From positions 4,991,401 through 5,055,400 of the forward strand of contig OX359198.1 of the NCBI GenBank assembly GCA_947172415.1: 64,000 bases of DNA, given 5' to 3'. Shown here piece after piece: positions 11,274-22,565 of the stretch. Positions within the stretch are counted from its first letter, which is position 1, and each line of letters starts with the position of its first letter. The notes under the pieces are model-generated. The model was not told the origin of the DNA and did not search any database. It saw nothing but the letters and a program-made list of their open reading frames with translations. The stretch is from Chondrosia reniformis (lineage: Eukaryota > Porifera > Demospongiae > Chondrillida > Chondrillidae). Position numbers and translations under genes: made by a program.

Positions 11274-12827
11274 CTATATACTGGAATATATTTGATCTTT
11301 CCATAGATAATTCTCATCATTAAGTAATCTGGCAAGCTGCTGATTATAAGGTGCAAAGAATTCAACTAAATTCCTTTCTGTCTCATGGCTCATGTATACT
11401 GAGCTATTTGAAGCTGCTGAAACTCCTTGGTTTTTGAAAGACATTCCTGTCACAGTATTTTTGATGGCATTGATTGGCAATGGAAGGTCTAAAAAACTTG
11501 CAAGTTGATGCAAAATTTTACTCTGATTGCTAAGTTCTTCAGTACGAATGAGAAGAAATCTCTCTTTAGGAATATAATGAAGCCAGTAATATAATGAATA
11601 GTAATAGATTGAGCTTCCCATGTTGAGAAAGATGCAGCTAGGTATCCTCTTGTCTGGTACAATGTGATTTTTGTAATCATATATACAAATGCTACCATCA
11701 CCTCGAGTAAGTTCCATACACTTATTGAAGGCAGTTGTGTGTTGTAATACTGCTAAATGCAACCAGTATCTTTTCTTGATTTTATCGTCACGGTCATATT
11801 TATTTGTAGAATTCGAAAGTACCCCATTCCTTTTCAAGCTTGCAAAACATTGTATATTAAAGTAGTAAAAACCAGACCGAACTGAAAGGACTGGATCTCT
11901 CATTACAATTATAAACCTTTGTTGTTTGAAGAGTTGGGAGTACATGTATGGCATGAACCCGGGTAACACAGAAGTAGTAGTTGTTCTAAATGGCAAGCTG
12001 TATGCTGCTAAAACACTGCAATCACCGGTTATCCTCTTGGTATATTTGCTAATACTAAAGGCAGCTGGAACAAAATGAGCAAGATAGCGCTTAAAATACA
12101 ACGAACTTAGCGGTTCAGTTGTCTGGTAAGGATACCATGCCCACCAATGCAACTCTTTACTTACAGGACTAGCAAACAAATTAAATTTTGTTATTAAGGA
12201 ATAAAGTGTGGTAGTTCCTGTTTTAGCATAACCCAGTAGAAAGAAATAAGGCAGGCAATAAAGGTTTCGTTCTCGACTGCTTTCGGAATGTGCTCTTATT
12301 GGGACACGCAAGTTAGAAGTCTGGTAAGTCGCTATGTATTTCTCTTTTAGTTTAACTGAGTTTTCATCTAACTTCTGGCTGACACCGGGAAATTTGAGCT
12401 GGTTAATAACAGAAGGTATCTCGAAGTCGGAATACCAACACGGATTTCTAAGCTCGGAAATGTACTCATTCGGAAGATGTGACTTGAGCGATGCTATATA
12501 TTCATCCATTCTCAATAGTTTCTGATGCAGTTTGTTTTCTAGTGGCAAATTACGAACGTTTTCCGCTAAGTATTTTTGAATAGTATACGTATGTGATGGC
12601 GAGTGAGTCGTTATCGTTATCGTACTGACTCCGTATACACTAGTTGGAAATGTACGTGGTTTGCTTGGTAAATGAGATCCACTGACACTCACCGCCCCGC
12701 TGTTTATCTTCAACTCCTTCACGTGGCCACCTGTCTGTAGTACTAAGACTATAGTCAAAGAGACAACAGCAATTGCAAGAAGGCGATAACGCTTGAAGCG
12801 ACGCCCTAATACTCCATGCGTGCTCAT
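11274..12827 (-). CDS. Golgi-type carbohydrate sulfotransferase (CHST15-like), 517 aa
   Basis: Predicted type II membrane enzyme that transfers sulfate from PAPS to a glycan in the Golgi. Single exon. A short basic N-terminus is followed by a signal anchor at about residues 15-31 (RLLAIAVVSLTIVLVL). The 5'-phosphosulfate loop is at 196-208 (FLLGYAKTGTTTL), KELHWW at about 224-229, and the 3'-phosphate-binding motif at about 304-323 (RFIIVMRDPVLSVRSGFYYF). The KE-HWW motif and length resemble the GalNAc 4-sulfate 6-O-sulfotransferase group, but the acceptor cannot be assigned. It lies between two LINE A copies. An overlapping frame from 12897 could be an upstream ORF but has no family signal. 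Confidence 0.88.
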   Translation of the reverse strand: MSTHGVLGRRFKRYRLLAIAVVSLTIVLVLQTGGHVKELKINSGAVSVSGSHLPSKPRTFPTSVYGVSTITITTHSPSHTYTIQKYLAENVRNLPLENKLHQKLLRMDEYIASLKSHLPNEYISELRNPCWYSDFEIPSVINQLKFPGVSQKLDENSVKLKEKYIATYQTSNLRVPIRAHSESSRERNLYCLPYFFLLGYAKTGTTTLYSLITKFNLFASPVSKELHWWAWYPYQTTEPLSSLYFKRYLAHFVPAAFSISKYTKRITGDCSVLAAYSLPFRTTTTSVLPGFMPYMYSQLFKQQRFIIVMRDPVLSVRSGFYYFNIQCFASLKRNGVLSNSTNKYDRDDKIKKRYWLHLAVLQHTTAFNKCMELTRGDGSICIYDYKNHIVPDKRIPSCIFLNMGSSIYYYSLYYWLHYIPKERFLLIRTEELSNQSKILHQLASFLDLPLPINAIKNTVTGMSFKNQGVSAASNSSVYMSHETERNLVEFFAPYNQQLARLLNDENYLWKDQIYSSI

Positions 12828-13249
12828 CTATATAGTAAGACCAGGGATCCAATAGCTGATGACTAGAGTCAGAATTGTTAACATTAACACCATCCATACG
12901 CTGAATGCGACCTGCGCTTGCATGACACCTTAATCATTTTAAATTTACACATTCCTGGCATGGCTTTCTATATATGTGACACTATTTTTTTCGAGATAAA
13001 CCAGCGAAATGTATGGGGTGTCGTTTTGGTCAAGTTTCTTAGGAATTAGATCTATCAACAGGAAAACTGCATCCATTTGGGTTTTCATGCAGGCCTTGGA
13101 GAAATTTATGATTAAATGAAAAAAAGACAAGGATATGATTCTAAGTATGACCAAAAAAATGAAGAGAAAAGAAAAAATACCTAATTGCTCCTGTACAATA
13201 AATTACTAGATGATATGAAAATTAAATGACTAACTAAAACAAAAATGTA
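12828..13249. other. Upstream region of the sulfotransferase gene
   Basis: No gene recognised. The stretch 13060-13150 (CTGCATCC, TTTTCATGCAGGYC, AAATTTATGATTAAATGAAA) resembles 34845-34920, so it is a dispersed repeat, possibly the 3' UTR of LINE family B. Confidence 0.5.
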
Positions 13250-13880
13250 TTACATGAGATATGATCGAGATAATACAAATAAAATTAAACTAAATTTGTT
13301 TTCATCTAAGGTCTTCAGTTTGAGAGCCCTTTTGAAAGAGAATACATCTGACTTTCCTTTAACCTCATATGGTAATTTATTATAATGAAATACCCCTTGA
13401 TACTCAAACGAGTATTTCAACATGTTGGTATGAGGTTGTGGAATATGTAGATAATTTGCTCCATGTGTACAAGAGTAAAAACACAAGTTCCTCACAAACT
13501 TATCCCTAAGATACTGGGAGCCCCTGCCAATTAAACATTGATGTACCTGACTCAGCATATGATTTTGGCGCCTCTGAGCCAGGGTAGTCCAATTTAACTG
13601 CTTCCTCAGGAAAGCACTTGGTGTATGTGGGGGTTTGTTTGGGATAACCCTCATAGAACAGTTTTGTACTCTCTCCAATCTCAATGAAAGTGCCTGGCTA
13701 CATGGGTGCCAAACAGTTGAACAATATTGGAGATGTGGAAGAACCAGTATACCAAGGTGTAGTATAATAGCTTTCGAGTATCTATACCGAAAGATATCTA
13801 CTAACTTGTCGTATATACTGTTGAAATGGAAGATCTATAGCCGATCTTAAAGCATTGATGTCATCAAATTTGCATCGTAT

Positions 13881-13925
13881 GCCATACTGATGAGTCCTAA
13901 AAAGGACGAAACAGCTGTCTATGGC
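13881..13925 (+). ncRNA. Type I hammerhead ribozyme (complete core)
   Basis: Stem I 5' strand GCCATA (13881-13886); core CTGATGA (13887-13893); stem II GTCC / GGAC (13894-13897, 13904-13907) with loop TAAAAA; core GAAA (13908-13911); a one-base-pair stem III C13912:G13917 closing AGCT; then GTC (13917-13919), with the expected cleavage after C13919; stem I 3' strand TATGGC (13920-13925) pairing perfectly with GCCATA. Every conserved core residue is present. ACAGCTGT around stem III is self-complementary, which would favour dimeric folding, as known for animal type I hammerheads with very short stem III. Confidence 0.85.
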
Positions 13926-14062
13926 TCGACCATCTTTTTGAGTGGCTAGGGGGAGACTCTGGTTCCCATCAAGCGAACTTCGGTTCCTCCCATTAGCTCA
14001 TTTGGCTCCTAAGGGGACATGAGTGGGCAAGGGTAATACCCAGAGTTAAATGATGATGACAT
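13881..14062 (+). mobile_element. Hammerhead-bearing SINE/retrozyme-like repeat inserted in LINE B
   Basis: Begins with the hammerhead and continues through GACCATCTTTTTGAGTGGC, ACTCTGGTTCCCATCAAGCG, GACATGAGTGGGCAAGGGTA and CCCAGAGTTAAATGATGATG. The LINE B reading frame resumes on both sides (AASAV before, KFDDINALRSAI after, minus strand), so this is an insertion. Related copies lie at 26305-26470, 40848-41030 and 42965-43125. Confidence 0.8.
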
Positions 14063-14773
14063 ACTGCTGATGCAGCAAAAACTTTCTTTCGGATAGCATG
14101 CAAGTATGTGACTCTTACAACTAAGATAAAGACCAAGATACACAAAGCTAAACTGATGACACTATTTCATCAGACAGCCTCAAGTGCACATTTTGCCCTG
14201 ACCTCATTGCCTTACTCCCTAACACCATATACTGAGTTTCACTAACATTATAATATAATCTTGAGATATTTAATTGCATTCTGTCCAACGAACAACTGCA
14301 GCTAGATCACTGTTAAGTGATGCTATAACTTCAATCATTTATATATATCTTTACCCAACAGTAAATGGCCACATCGTCTGCATATATATACATATTTATG
14401 TTGCACTTACTTGTCATTCTTGGGAGATCATTTAGATAAACAAAGGACCCAAGACAGAATCCTGGGGAACACCTCTCACTACTGATATATCGTGTCATCC
14501 AATGGCGCCACTCTCTGCTTCCTCCCTTTAAGATAGTTAGAAAACCACTGATACTCTTTACCAGTCCTTTAACTCCATAGCACAGCAACTTCTGAAGAAG
14601 TAAGCCACAGTCAATAATGTCGAAGGATTTACTTAAATCTACAAAGACAGCTCCAACACATTCTCTTTTATCCAATGCCTTACGCCAAGATTCCTGTGGA
14701 AATCTCGGAAATATCTTCCGCGTCCCCAGGAAAATACCGATAAAAAGACCGATTTTCGTTTTCTGTGACCAAG

Positions 14774-14821
14774 AAAATCACTTTTTTGAATTCCCAGCTG
14801 GGAATTCAAAAAAGTGATTTT
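14774..14821. repeat. Perfect 48-bp palindrome
   Basis: The two 24-bp arms meet at 14797/14798 (centre CCCAG|CTGGG) without spacer or mismatch. It lies between LINE B and the tail of LINE A. A second, imperfect palindrome centred on ATGTACAT and flanked by (TAA)n/(ATT)n follows at 14822-14895. Confidence 0.95.
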
Positions 14822-14879
14822 AATAATAATAATAATAATATATATCCTATATGTACATATAGGACATATATTATTATTA

Positions 14880-17800
14880 TTATTATTATTATTATTAAAG
14901 TGCCCATGCATGTACATACATTAAGGTGTAGATAAATGCCAACCAGTTCTGGTTAACAGGCACAGGGCTATACCTGGACATGTATAAACCATCGCCACTT
15001 AAGGCTACCAGACTGTCCACCCAGGTACATAGTCCGACTGCCTGGGCGCATTAAGACCTCGCCACTTAAGGCTACCAGGCCACACTTCCCAAACAATCAC
15101 ATACACAAGCACCAAGTTTGGAGGTGGTGCATTATTTAGTTCAAGTGAAAAAAAAGATGAAGGGGGATTTACCGAGTGGGATGATGTGGGTAATGTAGAT
15201 AATGTAGGTGCATGTATACACAAAAGTAATAAGAAAGTAATAAAATATAAGTGTAATATATACACAGGGGAGGGAGCCATGGGGTTATTATCCGACGTAG
15301 TTTCATCTTTTCCACATTTTTAAAAACCCGATTTTAGTACTCCAAGACCTGCAAGCCTCAGTCAATGCCACTATCAGCTTTTCACTGTCTAGTTTACTAT
15401 CAAATTCAGCAACCCTCTCTCTTAACTCCTCAAACAAGCTACTTCTTTTATTACTAATCTTTTCACACCTGAGAATGAATTCGAAGTGGTTACTGCTTCT
15501 ACTTCCTGTGATTCACAGTGCTGATGCTCACTCCTCTCTATTCTAGACCATCTACCCTCTTCTACTCTCAGTCTAGCTGTGCCTCCTCTTATCTTAGAAA
15601 TAAGGCTTCTAACTTCTCTATTTCTAATATCAGTACTATAACTAGCTATATAGGTTCACTAATAGACAGTAGGCCAGCTAAGTCTTGCAATTTACAACTA
15701 CTGGCTATACTTTCCTTCCATTCACTATGTAGTTCTCTCTTAAGGCAACTGAATACTACTGCTCTAAACTCATTGCTGGATAGGCTTTTACAGTCCGTAT
15801 ATATAGGATCCGCTAGCTTAAACTTATCAAATACGCTAACAATCTTTGAGATCCATTCAACCTTTATATTATTAGCTAATATGCAATTGATTATTTAATT
15901 ATGGACTCTGGCCTGATTAAGAGCTTTTACCAGTACAACACTATACTTTCAACCTAACTCTCCACCGTGCAGGAATCCAATTTCTGTCTCTAAGGCTAGC
16001 GCTGTGATAGGGTGTTGTATTCCTACCCCTAGGAAGCCCCTTAAGGCCCTATTCTGTACCTTATCTACAGGTGACCTAACCCCCCATACTTCGGCTCCAT
16101 AATCCATAACTGGGCCGGGGTTACTATGGTATTATACAGCTTAGAAAACAGTGCTCTACATTTACATACGTATAAGAGAGCTTAGGGCTCTATTACTGCT
16201 TGCTACTCATTCTTCAATCATCTTGAAAAGGTCCAAGTGTTCAGTAATGGGCAGGCCCAAATAGCTGTATCTTTCAACCACTTCCACACTACATCCTTTA
16301 ATTGTAAACCGGCTGTTAGTTCTCTGCTTCTTACTATATAGGTCTGACATGCAACACACCTGACTTTGGGTTTTTAGCCACCAAGGCATTTGCCTCACAC
16401 CAATCCCCTACTAAATCTAGATTTTTCTGCAGGTCTTCCTCACTAGATTCAATGAGAACTAAATCATCTGCGTATAACAGGTGAGCTATTCTTTCCTTTC
16501 CTAAGGCAACTCCTCTTTTGTTAGCCTTTAGTGCAATCCCGATGTCATCAATAAAGAGGCTAAATAATGTGGTAGACAGGATACATCCTTGTCTAAGGCC
16601 TCTTCCTACACTAAATGATCCACTAGAGCCTTCACCCACTCTGACCTGCATGGCATTGAACATCACGGTATATCTCCTTCAGCATGCCTAAGAAGCTGCC
16701 TTGGATACCTCTTAGCTCCAATTTTTTCCATAAAAGATTTCTATCTACAGAGTCGTATGCTTTCTTTAAGTCTATAAAGCACAAATGCAAAAATGTGTCC
16801 TTCTTCTCCTTCAGTCTCATTTCACTTAGCAGGCTAAGAGCTAATACATGGTCAATGCATCCTCTATTACTCATGCATATATAAACCCATTTTCTTCGTC
16901 ACTTAATAACTTCTCGCCTTCAATTACTCCCACTAGCCTATTTCCTAGTAATTACATAGGGCCTTGTACACCACCGAGAGTACTGTGATTCCCCTGTATT
17001 GGCTTAGATCCAGTGGATTCTTTGTACATGCTTTAGGGATGGGTACTATTGTATACCAATGCGCCATTGAGTTGGTATCAGTCTCAGTTGGAAGCACTTC
17101 ATAAGTAGTGCAGAGATGACAGGGAAGCATCTATAGGATGCCTCAGCATTTCCATTATTATATACTCCATCTTTTCCAGCAGCCTTATACAGTGCAACCT
17201 CACTTATCCGAACCCCTGTGGTCAGTTGAATTGAAACAAGTGTTCGAATAATTGAAAAGTTCGGATAACTGAAGTGAAACAGAACTTGTTTTGCCATTGA
17301 TTATAATAACATAAATATGTATATGCATTACATGTAAAGCACAAATAAGGATTAATATTGTGCTCTAGATCTTTATCTGCAATTACCGTCAACAAATAGT
17401 GGGCCCTGGTTTAACCGACCTTGAGTTAACCGACAACCTTATTTAACCGAACGGAATCAACTGAAACCTATCAAAATCGTATTACCCGTAATACTTTAGG
17501 CCCTCGTATATCCAACCTCGGTTTATCCGTATCCGTATACACTGAAATGGCAGATGCACTGGGCTTATTCGGATAAACGAGGGTTCGGATAAACGAGGTT
17601 CGGATAATCGAGGTTCGGATAATCGAGGTTGCACTTTACCAATACTAAGTTGCCTCAAGGCTATGAACACCTCTAGATCTTCTTCTTCTATATCTTTTGC
17701 TGAACTCGATCTGTTTTGGCATATGCTGAGGCTTGCTCACAGTCTTGGATTGGTATACTCTGACTCCCTTGTTCCCTTTCCTGTGGTGCTTGGTTATATA

Positions 17801-18410
17801 TTCATATTATAATTAAGCAGTTTATCAGTACTTCATCCATGTGTCTTCTATACCTTAGCTCTACCACTTACAATTGAGTCGTCTTCTCCTTTTACTTCAT
17901 TTGGGAGGGACCTATGACCTTTCCAAGCTATTCCAACCTTCCTGATCATGAGTTTTTTTCCATAACTTTTGTGGGTTTGAGAGCAACTGCCTCTCAATGT
18001 ATATGCACTCTGTCTGCATTGAATTTCCTTTTCCCCTGCCAAGTAGCTTTAGAGTAGGCCTTCCTCTTTAGAATGTATACGCCTCTTAGTGTTCTCCTTT
18101 TGGCCTTATTCTTACTCTGCAGCCAGACCCTTTCATGCAGCTTTTCTGAACTCCTTTTTCATTTTCCACAAGTCTCTGTTCCATCAAGACTGGTTCCTTT
18201 TGGCTCTAAATCTTCCCTTTTTAACATTTCTTCTCTTTATGTTCTTTTGAGCACTATTTCTTAGTAGAACTGATAGTCTATTATACACATCATCTAGAGC
18301 TCCTTGATCACTATTTGTCAGGCTATTAATGTCATCCAGGATAGCTTAAAAAATTCCAGCTCCTTGTTAGCAAGGTACTCCTCATTGATGGACAGGCGTA
18401 CTCCTTTACT
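14880..18410 (-). pseudogene. LINE family A copy, 5'-truncated, with RT domain
   Basis: Minus strand, 5' to 3': a linker near 18400-17650 (WNRDLWKMKKEFRKA), then KAAGKDGVYN, LDLSQYRGITVLSVVYKAL, CFIDLKKAYDSVDRNLLWKK, VGRGLRQGCILSTTLFSLF and LLYADDLVLIES, then the C-terminal knuckle region, 3' UTR and (TAA)n tail shared with 10270-11135. The frame is broken many times and a pogo-type MITE (17190-17636) splits it, so it is dead. Confidence 0.88.
17190..17636. mobile_element. Pogo-type (Tc1/mariner) MITE inside LINE A
   Basis: The left end CAGTGCAACCTCACTTATCC after TA (17188-17189) is inverted at the right end, GGATAATCGAGGTTGCACTT followed by TA (17637-17638). CAGTGCAACCTCGATTATCC-like termini with a TA target duplication are characteristic of pogo/Tigger elements. 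About four tandem copies of GGTTCGGATAA[AT]CGAG sit just inside the right end. No transposase is seen. Confidence 0.85.
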
Positions 18411-18574
18411 GCATATATATGTATGTGAAATATTGAATACAACAAAAGGTATATACAGTGCAAGTTACAAAACATCATTCTAATCTAATATCGAATATGG
18501 CTCCAAGAAAGAACCTAAAGGACAGAATCAGAAGGGGCATATATTACGGTACATGTGTATGACAAACATTGTCG

Positions 18575-18861
18575 TATGGCGCCAAATTCTCGAGGAGCAC
18601 AATTTTTGCGTTTTTCGCGAATGAGTCTTCGGAGCCGCGATTTCGAAAGAGCGAATCGTGTGTTGAAGACGTGTAGTCTAGAGATGACAGCGTGGAGGCA
18701 ATGGTGCGCCTTCAGCGTTGGTCAATATCACACCTAATAATATACGATTACTCAACAAACAATTCAAAAGGTCACGAGCTCTCCATCTGCGAAATTAATT
18801 TCTGCGAAAACTTGGGAAGGCCAATCCTGAAAATTGTGCTTCTCGAAAATTTGACGCCATA
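18575..18861. mobile_element. MITE with about 31-bp TATGGCG termini
   Basis: Left TATGGCGCCAAATTCTCGAG and right (reverse complement) TATGGCGTCAAATTTTCGAG continue alike through AGCACAATTTT, with about three mismatches. Interior strings such as TTTCGCGAATGA and AATTAATTTCTGCGAAAA are short inverted/direct motifs. Non-coding. Superfamily not assigned. Confidence 0.75.
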
Positions 18862-20021
18862 CAGTATACCATAAGCTGCATGAGCAATTGTAAGTTTTTC
18901 AAGCTCCTGCTTTCATTCTACAACCTTCTCTGAAACATATGGTTCAGCATATTGTTTCAGTTTCAATATTAATAGCTCTCAGTGTGACCTTTACACCTTT
19001 GTCTTTGCAGGAGCATTTGGGACAAGCAGTATTGTCAGAATACCACACTTGATCTACATCCTGCATGTGGCACTACTCCCTGAATGGTGTATGCCCTATA
19101 TAGCTTCATCAATATATGTCCATATTCCAGGTTTAGTTCCTATAGGCTCTTAATACAGAGAGATATAGCATCTAGGAAAATGGCCACAGATTAATAATGT
19201 GCACTCAAACGTTTTTGCTGCATACTGTACATGTATACATCAGTTTCAGTTATATATACATGTATGTATATATGATCTTGGTCTGGCATTAAACTGATAA
19301 GCATTTGAGTTGGAAATGATTTCAAGTTATATACCATGCAATTGAGGGCCGGCAGAGACAGTAGGGCATTTGCCCTACCACTTTTTAGGGTGTCCAGGCA
19401 CAAAATAGAGTATGGCAAAACGCATTGCTTTGATGATCAGCTGTAGTCATGTGAACCATGTTTATATAAGTTCCACATATTTGGAGCTGTATGTACCTAC
19501 ATTCAGTAATCTCCCACAGAGCTTTAGCTTACCCTCCTATATATGTAGTGTGATTCCCACTGCTCTCTACCCTCCATAGTCTATAATATAGCACGCACGT
19601 GTCCTAGCTCTTTCAGATACTGTCTCTACATCACATGTGGGCAAGGTGGCTTCTTTAGTGGTACATATTAATTATTCACAAGTGTTACTGCATTTGAGGG
19701 ATATCAGTAACAGAAAATGGTTTTATATATCCATCATGCATATCTCTTTTCCCTCTTGTAGTAATAAATAGAAAAGGGTCTGGCTATACTATTGTCTGAT
19801 ATAATGCTATATACCCTGCAATAATAATCATTAATAACATGTCTGTTTCCAAAATCACCCTTTGTCATTATTATATTCAATTAAATGTTAACTATACGTA
19901 CATTTTAATGATTGAACAAATGACTTGATCATGATTATTAAGCATGGACGTCTGCATGTGCATTAGGTTAGTTAACTTGGAGTCCAATAATATCACATAT
20001 ATGATCAAACTAAGTTTGGAG
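18862..20021. other. Intergenic region upstream of nothing recognised
   Basis: AT-rich with TACATGTATGTATA strings. It carries an inverted copy of the CTATAGG...ATCTAGGAAA dispersed repeat at about 19135-19185. No coding region is supported. Confidence 0.5.
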
Positions 20022-20768
20022 TTATGGGCAACTGCATGAACAGTATTGAATTGTAGGTATTCTCACTCTCCTCCAGCCACACTCGCGGGACCACCAGGAG
20101 TCTATCAAATTGTAACAGCAATCCCACATGAGCCCATCAAGGTAGTATGGAAGATCAGGTCTCGGTAGGCATCTCTGTCCTGTGTCGGCTGGAACGGAAC
20201 ATTGTGTCGTTTCATCAGGGCAAATTCCCGTAACATAATATCTTGGATAGAACTTTCTTGGAAGCTCGGTCCATTCAAATCTTGGCCGACAGGCTGCAAA
20301 GGTTTGTTCAGTCACCCATGCTTGGATAGCTTCTCTTGCCCCTGTTACATATGGCCTACCTGGATCCCCTAGTTCAAACAAAGTCGTACTGACTCTTCGA
20401 GGTTGAGCCCATCTGCCACCATCATCTGGTATTACATACCCGGGTGGTGGCGGACCTGTACCTTCTCGTCTTATGTCAGAAACACGCTCTTCATCAAAAT
20501 CAACACCAAGCACTCTCCTCAAAATTCCCCAATTAACCTGTCCATGTGGAAGAGGAATGTTTGGTGGAATTGGTTTCCAAGGTTCATCTGGACTGGCTGG
20601 TTCAATACCAATGAAGATGGGACCTATTGGTGATTCTATACCTCCTTCATATGAGAAACATGTTAAGATGGTATTGATGGGCTCCCTCGGAGGATATCCA
20701 TCTCTGAATTCAACAGCATGTATTCCAGCCACAAAGAGAAGCAGGAATATGCTAAGCTGGGCAAGCAT
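20022..20768 (-). CDS. Noggin-like secreted protein, 248 aa
   Basis: Likely secreted cystine-knot protein of the Noggin family, whose bilaterian members bind and block BMP ligands. Single exon, as in most Noggin genes. A signal peptide covers about residues 1-18 (MLAQLSIFLLLFVAGIHA). The C-terminal third shows the Noggin pattern: ACRPRFEWTELPRKFYPRYY (about 158-177), CSVPADTGQRC, LMWDCCYN, ECGWRRVRIPTIQYCSCSC at the end. About ten cysteines are clustered there. The N-terminal half is Pro-rich and divergent. A related gene lies at 23567-24458 on the other strand. BMP binding is inference. Confidence 0.82.
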   Translation of the reverse strand: MLAQLSIFLLLFVAGIHAVEFRDGYPPREPINTILTCFSYEGGIESPIGPIFIGIEPASPDEPWKPIPPNIPLPHGQVNWGILRRVLGVDFDEERVSDIRREGTGPPPPGYVIPDDGGRWAQPRRVSTTLFELGDPGRPYVTGAREAIQAWVTEQTFAACRPRFEWTELPRKFYPRYYVTGICPDETTQCSVPADTGQRCLPRPDLPYYLDGLMWDCCYNLIDSWWSRECGWRRVRIPTIQYCSCSCP

Positions 20769-21628
20769 TTCTACCTACATAAACAGTAGAAGAACAGAAT
20801 AGTCGGGTTGATCTGAGTATATAGCACACAAACAACTCACTGACATGCAAACAGTACACAAATGAATAGAATGGTGAGCTATCCGGGTATTGAACATTGT
20901 GCATGCACTTGTATATATGATAATTGATCCTACAGCAAGTCTCCATATATATTATGTCAATAGACACTATCCTACACAACAAACTCAGGTGATGTGAAGA
21001 TAACTTTAGCGGCATTACCTACAGTTACTGCGCGCTCTCAACGCAATAACGAGACAGGCAGATGGGTAAATACAATATAAAATATCGCAGGAACAATGAA
21101 TTTAACATGCCCTTTTAGAAAACAGTACAACAGATTTTAAGTCACTGCCTAGAAAATTAAGACACAGGCTACAGAATATTTGAAGACTTTACAAATTGAA
21201 TATCTGCTTGCAAATTGATTAAAAGACCGAACCTCTCGTATTAGCTATAATCATTGTTATGTTACGAATCCCACAAAAACTTAGAAAACATTGTAAAAAT
21301 TAACGTATGATTCCCAATATGTGTTTAACTCAAACTTATAACCAGTACAGCAAAGGGAACGACAGCTCTGCTGTGCGGAAGCGAATAGCGGGAGTATATA
21401 GGACAAGTTCTATAAAGACTATAATTTGTCAAATAATATTTCGGGGGATTGACAAGCAACTAGGTGTCTATATATAAAATTTATTACGTGACATAAGACT
21501 GAACTAGTCCTAGATTACTAATATTTGCAATACAAAGGAAAAAGGATTTACAAAAATCTCAATTAAAAGCGAAAACAATGCATTTAGATACAATAAGTAT
21601 ATGAAACGAGGCAGGCATGTTAACTCAC

Positions 21629-21785
21629 TATATACTCCAATGTCGCAAAGAGGAAACAAAACCTTCCCTACGACGAAGGTTACAAACCCTACGCAGCTTA
21701 GCGTAATTAGAGCTTCACCTATGGAAGGTAGTAAGCTCCGCCTTTGTCTCTTTGAAAACCCGCGAGGCGCAGCGGCTTCGGCCAT
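21629..21785 (-). CDS. Candidate first exon of a small membrane protein
   Basis: ATG at 21785 gives MAEAAAPRGFSKRQRRSLLP followed by a hydrophobic helix (ALITLSCVGFVTFVVGKVLF), then PLCDIGVY and a good donor (GTGAGTTAAC). The region is GC-richer than its flanks and looks like a promoter-proximal exon. I found no continuing exon before the Noggin-like gene, so the rest is unknown. It may be only part of a gene, or not a gene. Confidence 0.35.
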
Positions 21786-22275
21786 ATTAAACTTCCGCTT
21801 TTAATGTTTTGACAAGCCTTAATTGTGTCGTTTTACATCTACCTATATAGCTTCAAAAATGGTCGAACTACCGGTTGTATATCCATTCAAGGACATAACT
21901 GAAGGCTGAAAGATGAGGAGCCAAACTATCCAGTCGAAACAGCAGTTTCCTTTAAAAGTCTTACTACCAGCTAGACCCCATGTATGAGGCACAAGGCAAG
22001 TTATGGGTTATACTTGACCGTATTCAAATGGATTAGCAATATATAGGGGTTTGATTTGATGACTGATGATGATAAACTATTTGCCATTCTGGATCAAGGA
22101 TGCAAGCATCACTCAATCCTTAAGATTATTTTGAAGATGTGGACTGTTCGATTTATTTGAGCCCTTTTTGAATGATGACTTAATGCTTTGTTGTTGAACT
22201 GATTTATTTTTCATGATGTATATTGGTGTGTGCCTCATAGGACAGTTTGTCCTAGTGCTATGCATATAGCTAATG

Positions 22276-22277
<2 letters not shown>

Positions 22278-22325
<48 letters not shown>
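22278..22325. repeat. (ATT)n microsatellite
   Basis: About 16 ATT triplets. A second, shorter tract lies at 22873-22907. They bracket the LINE C fragment below. Confidence 0.9.
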
Positions 22326-22565
22326 GGAAAAAGGATGATGATTGGTGGTAATTAGGGCATGAATGAGGTAACAGGATTAAAAAAAAGGCCTAAGTGTCCA
22401 TATACAATAAAATACTAGATGAAATAATACAGGAAACACAAACATTAAATAATATTACATGAAAAGTGATCTTATAATACATTTACTTATAAAATAAAAT
22501 TAAAATTATTAGTATTAGTATAATAGCTTAAGTATTAAAATGAAAATTGACACTGTCCCTGACGA

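Larger units (their letters stand above)
13250..14680 (-). pseudogene. LINE family B (CR1/L2-like), truncated and interrupted
   Basis: On the minus strand 14675-14331 reads reverse transcriptase: VDLSKSFDIIDCGLLLQKLL, ISSERCSPGFCLGSF and YADDVAIY. The region 14330-14063 continues with YMVLGSKAMRSGQNVHLRL. After the ribozyme-bearing insertion, 13860-13250 reads RLERVQNCSMRVI and the terminal LPYEVKGKSDVFSFKRALK typical of CR1/L2-like ends. Several frameshifts and stops make it non-functional. The 5' part (endonuclease) is missing. Confidence 0.82.

Noticed and set aside
12640..12897. 85-codon minus-strand ORF overlapping the sulfotransferase start
   Set aside because: Different frame from the supported gene and no family signal. 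At most an upstream ORF.
15518..15898. 126-codon plus-strand ORF
   Set aside because: Antisense to the 3' part of the LINE A copy; a shadow of the element.
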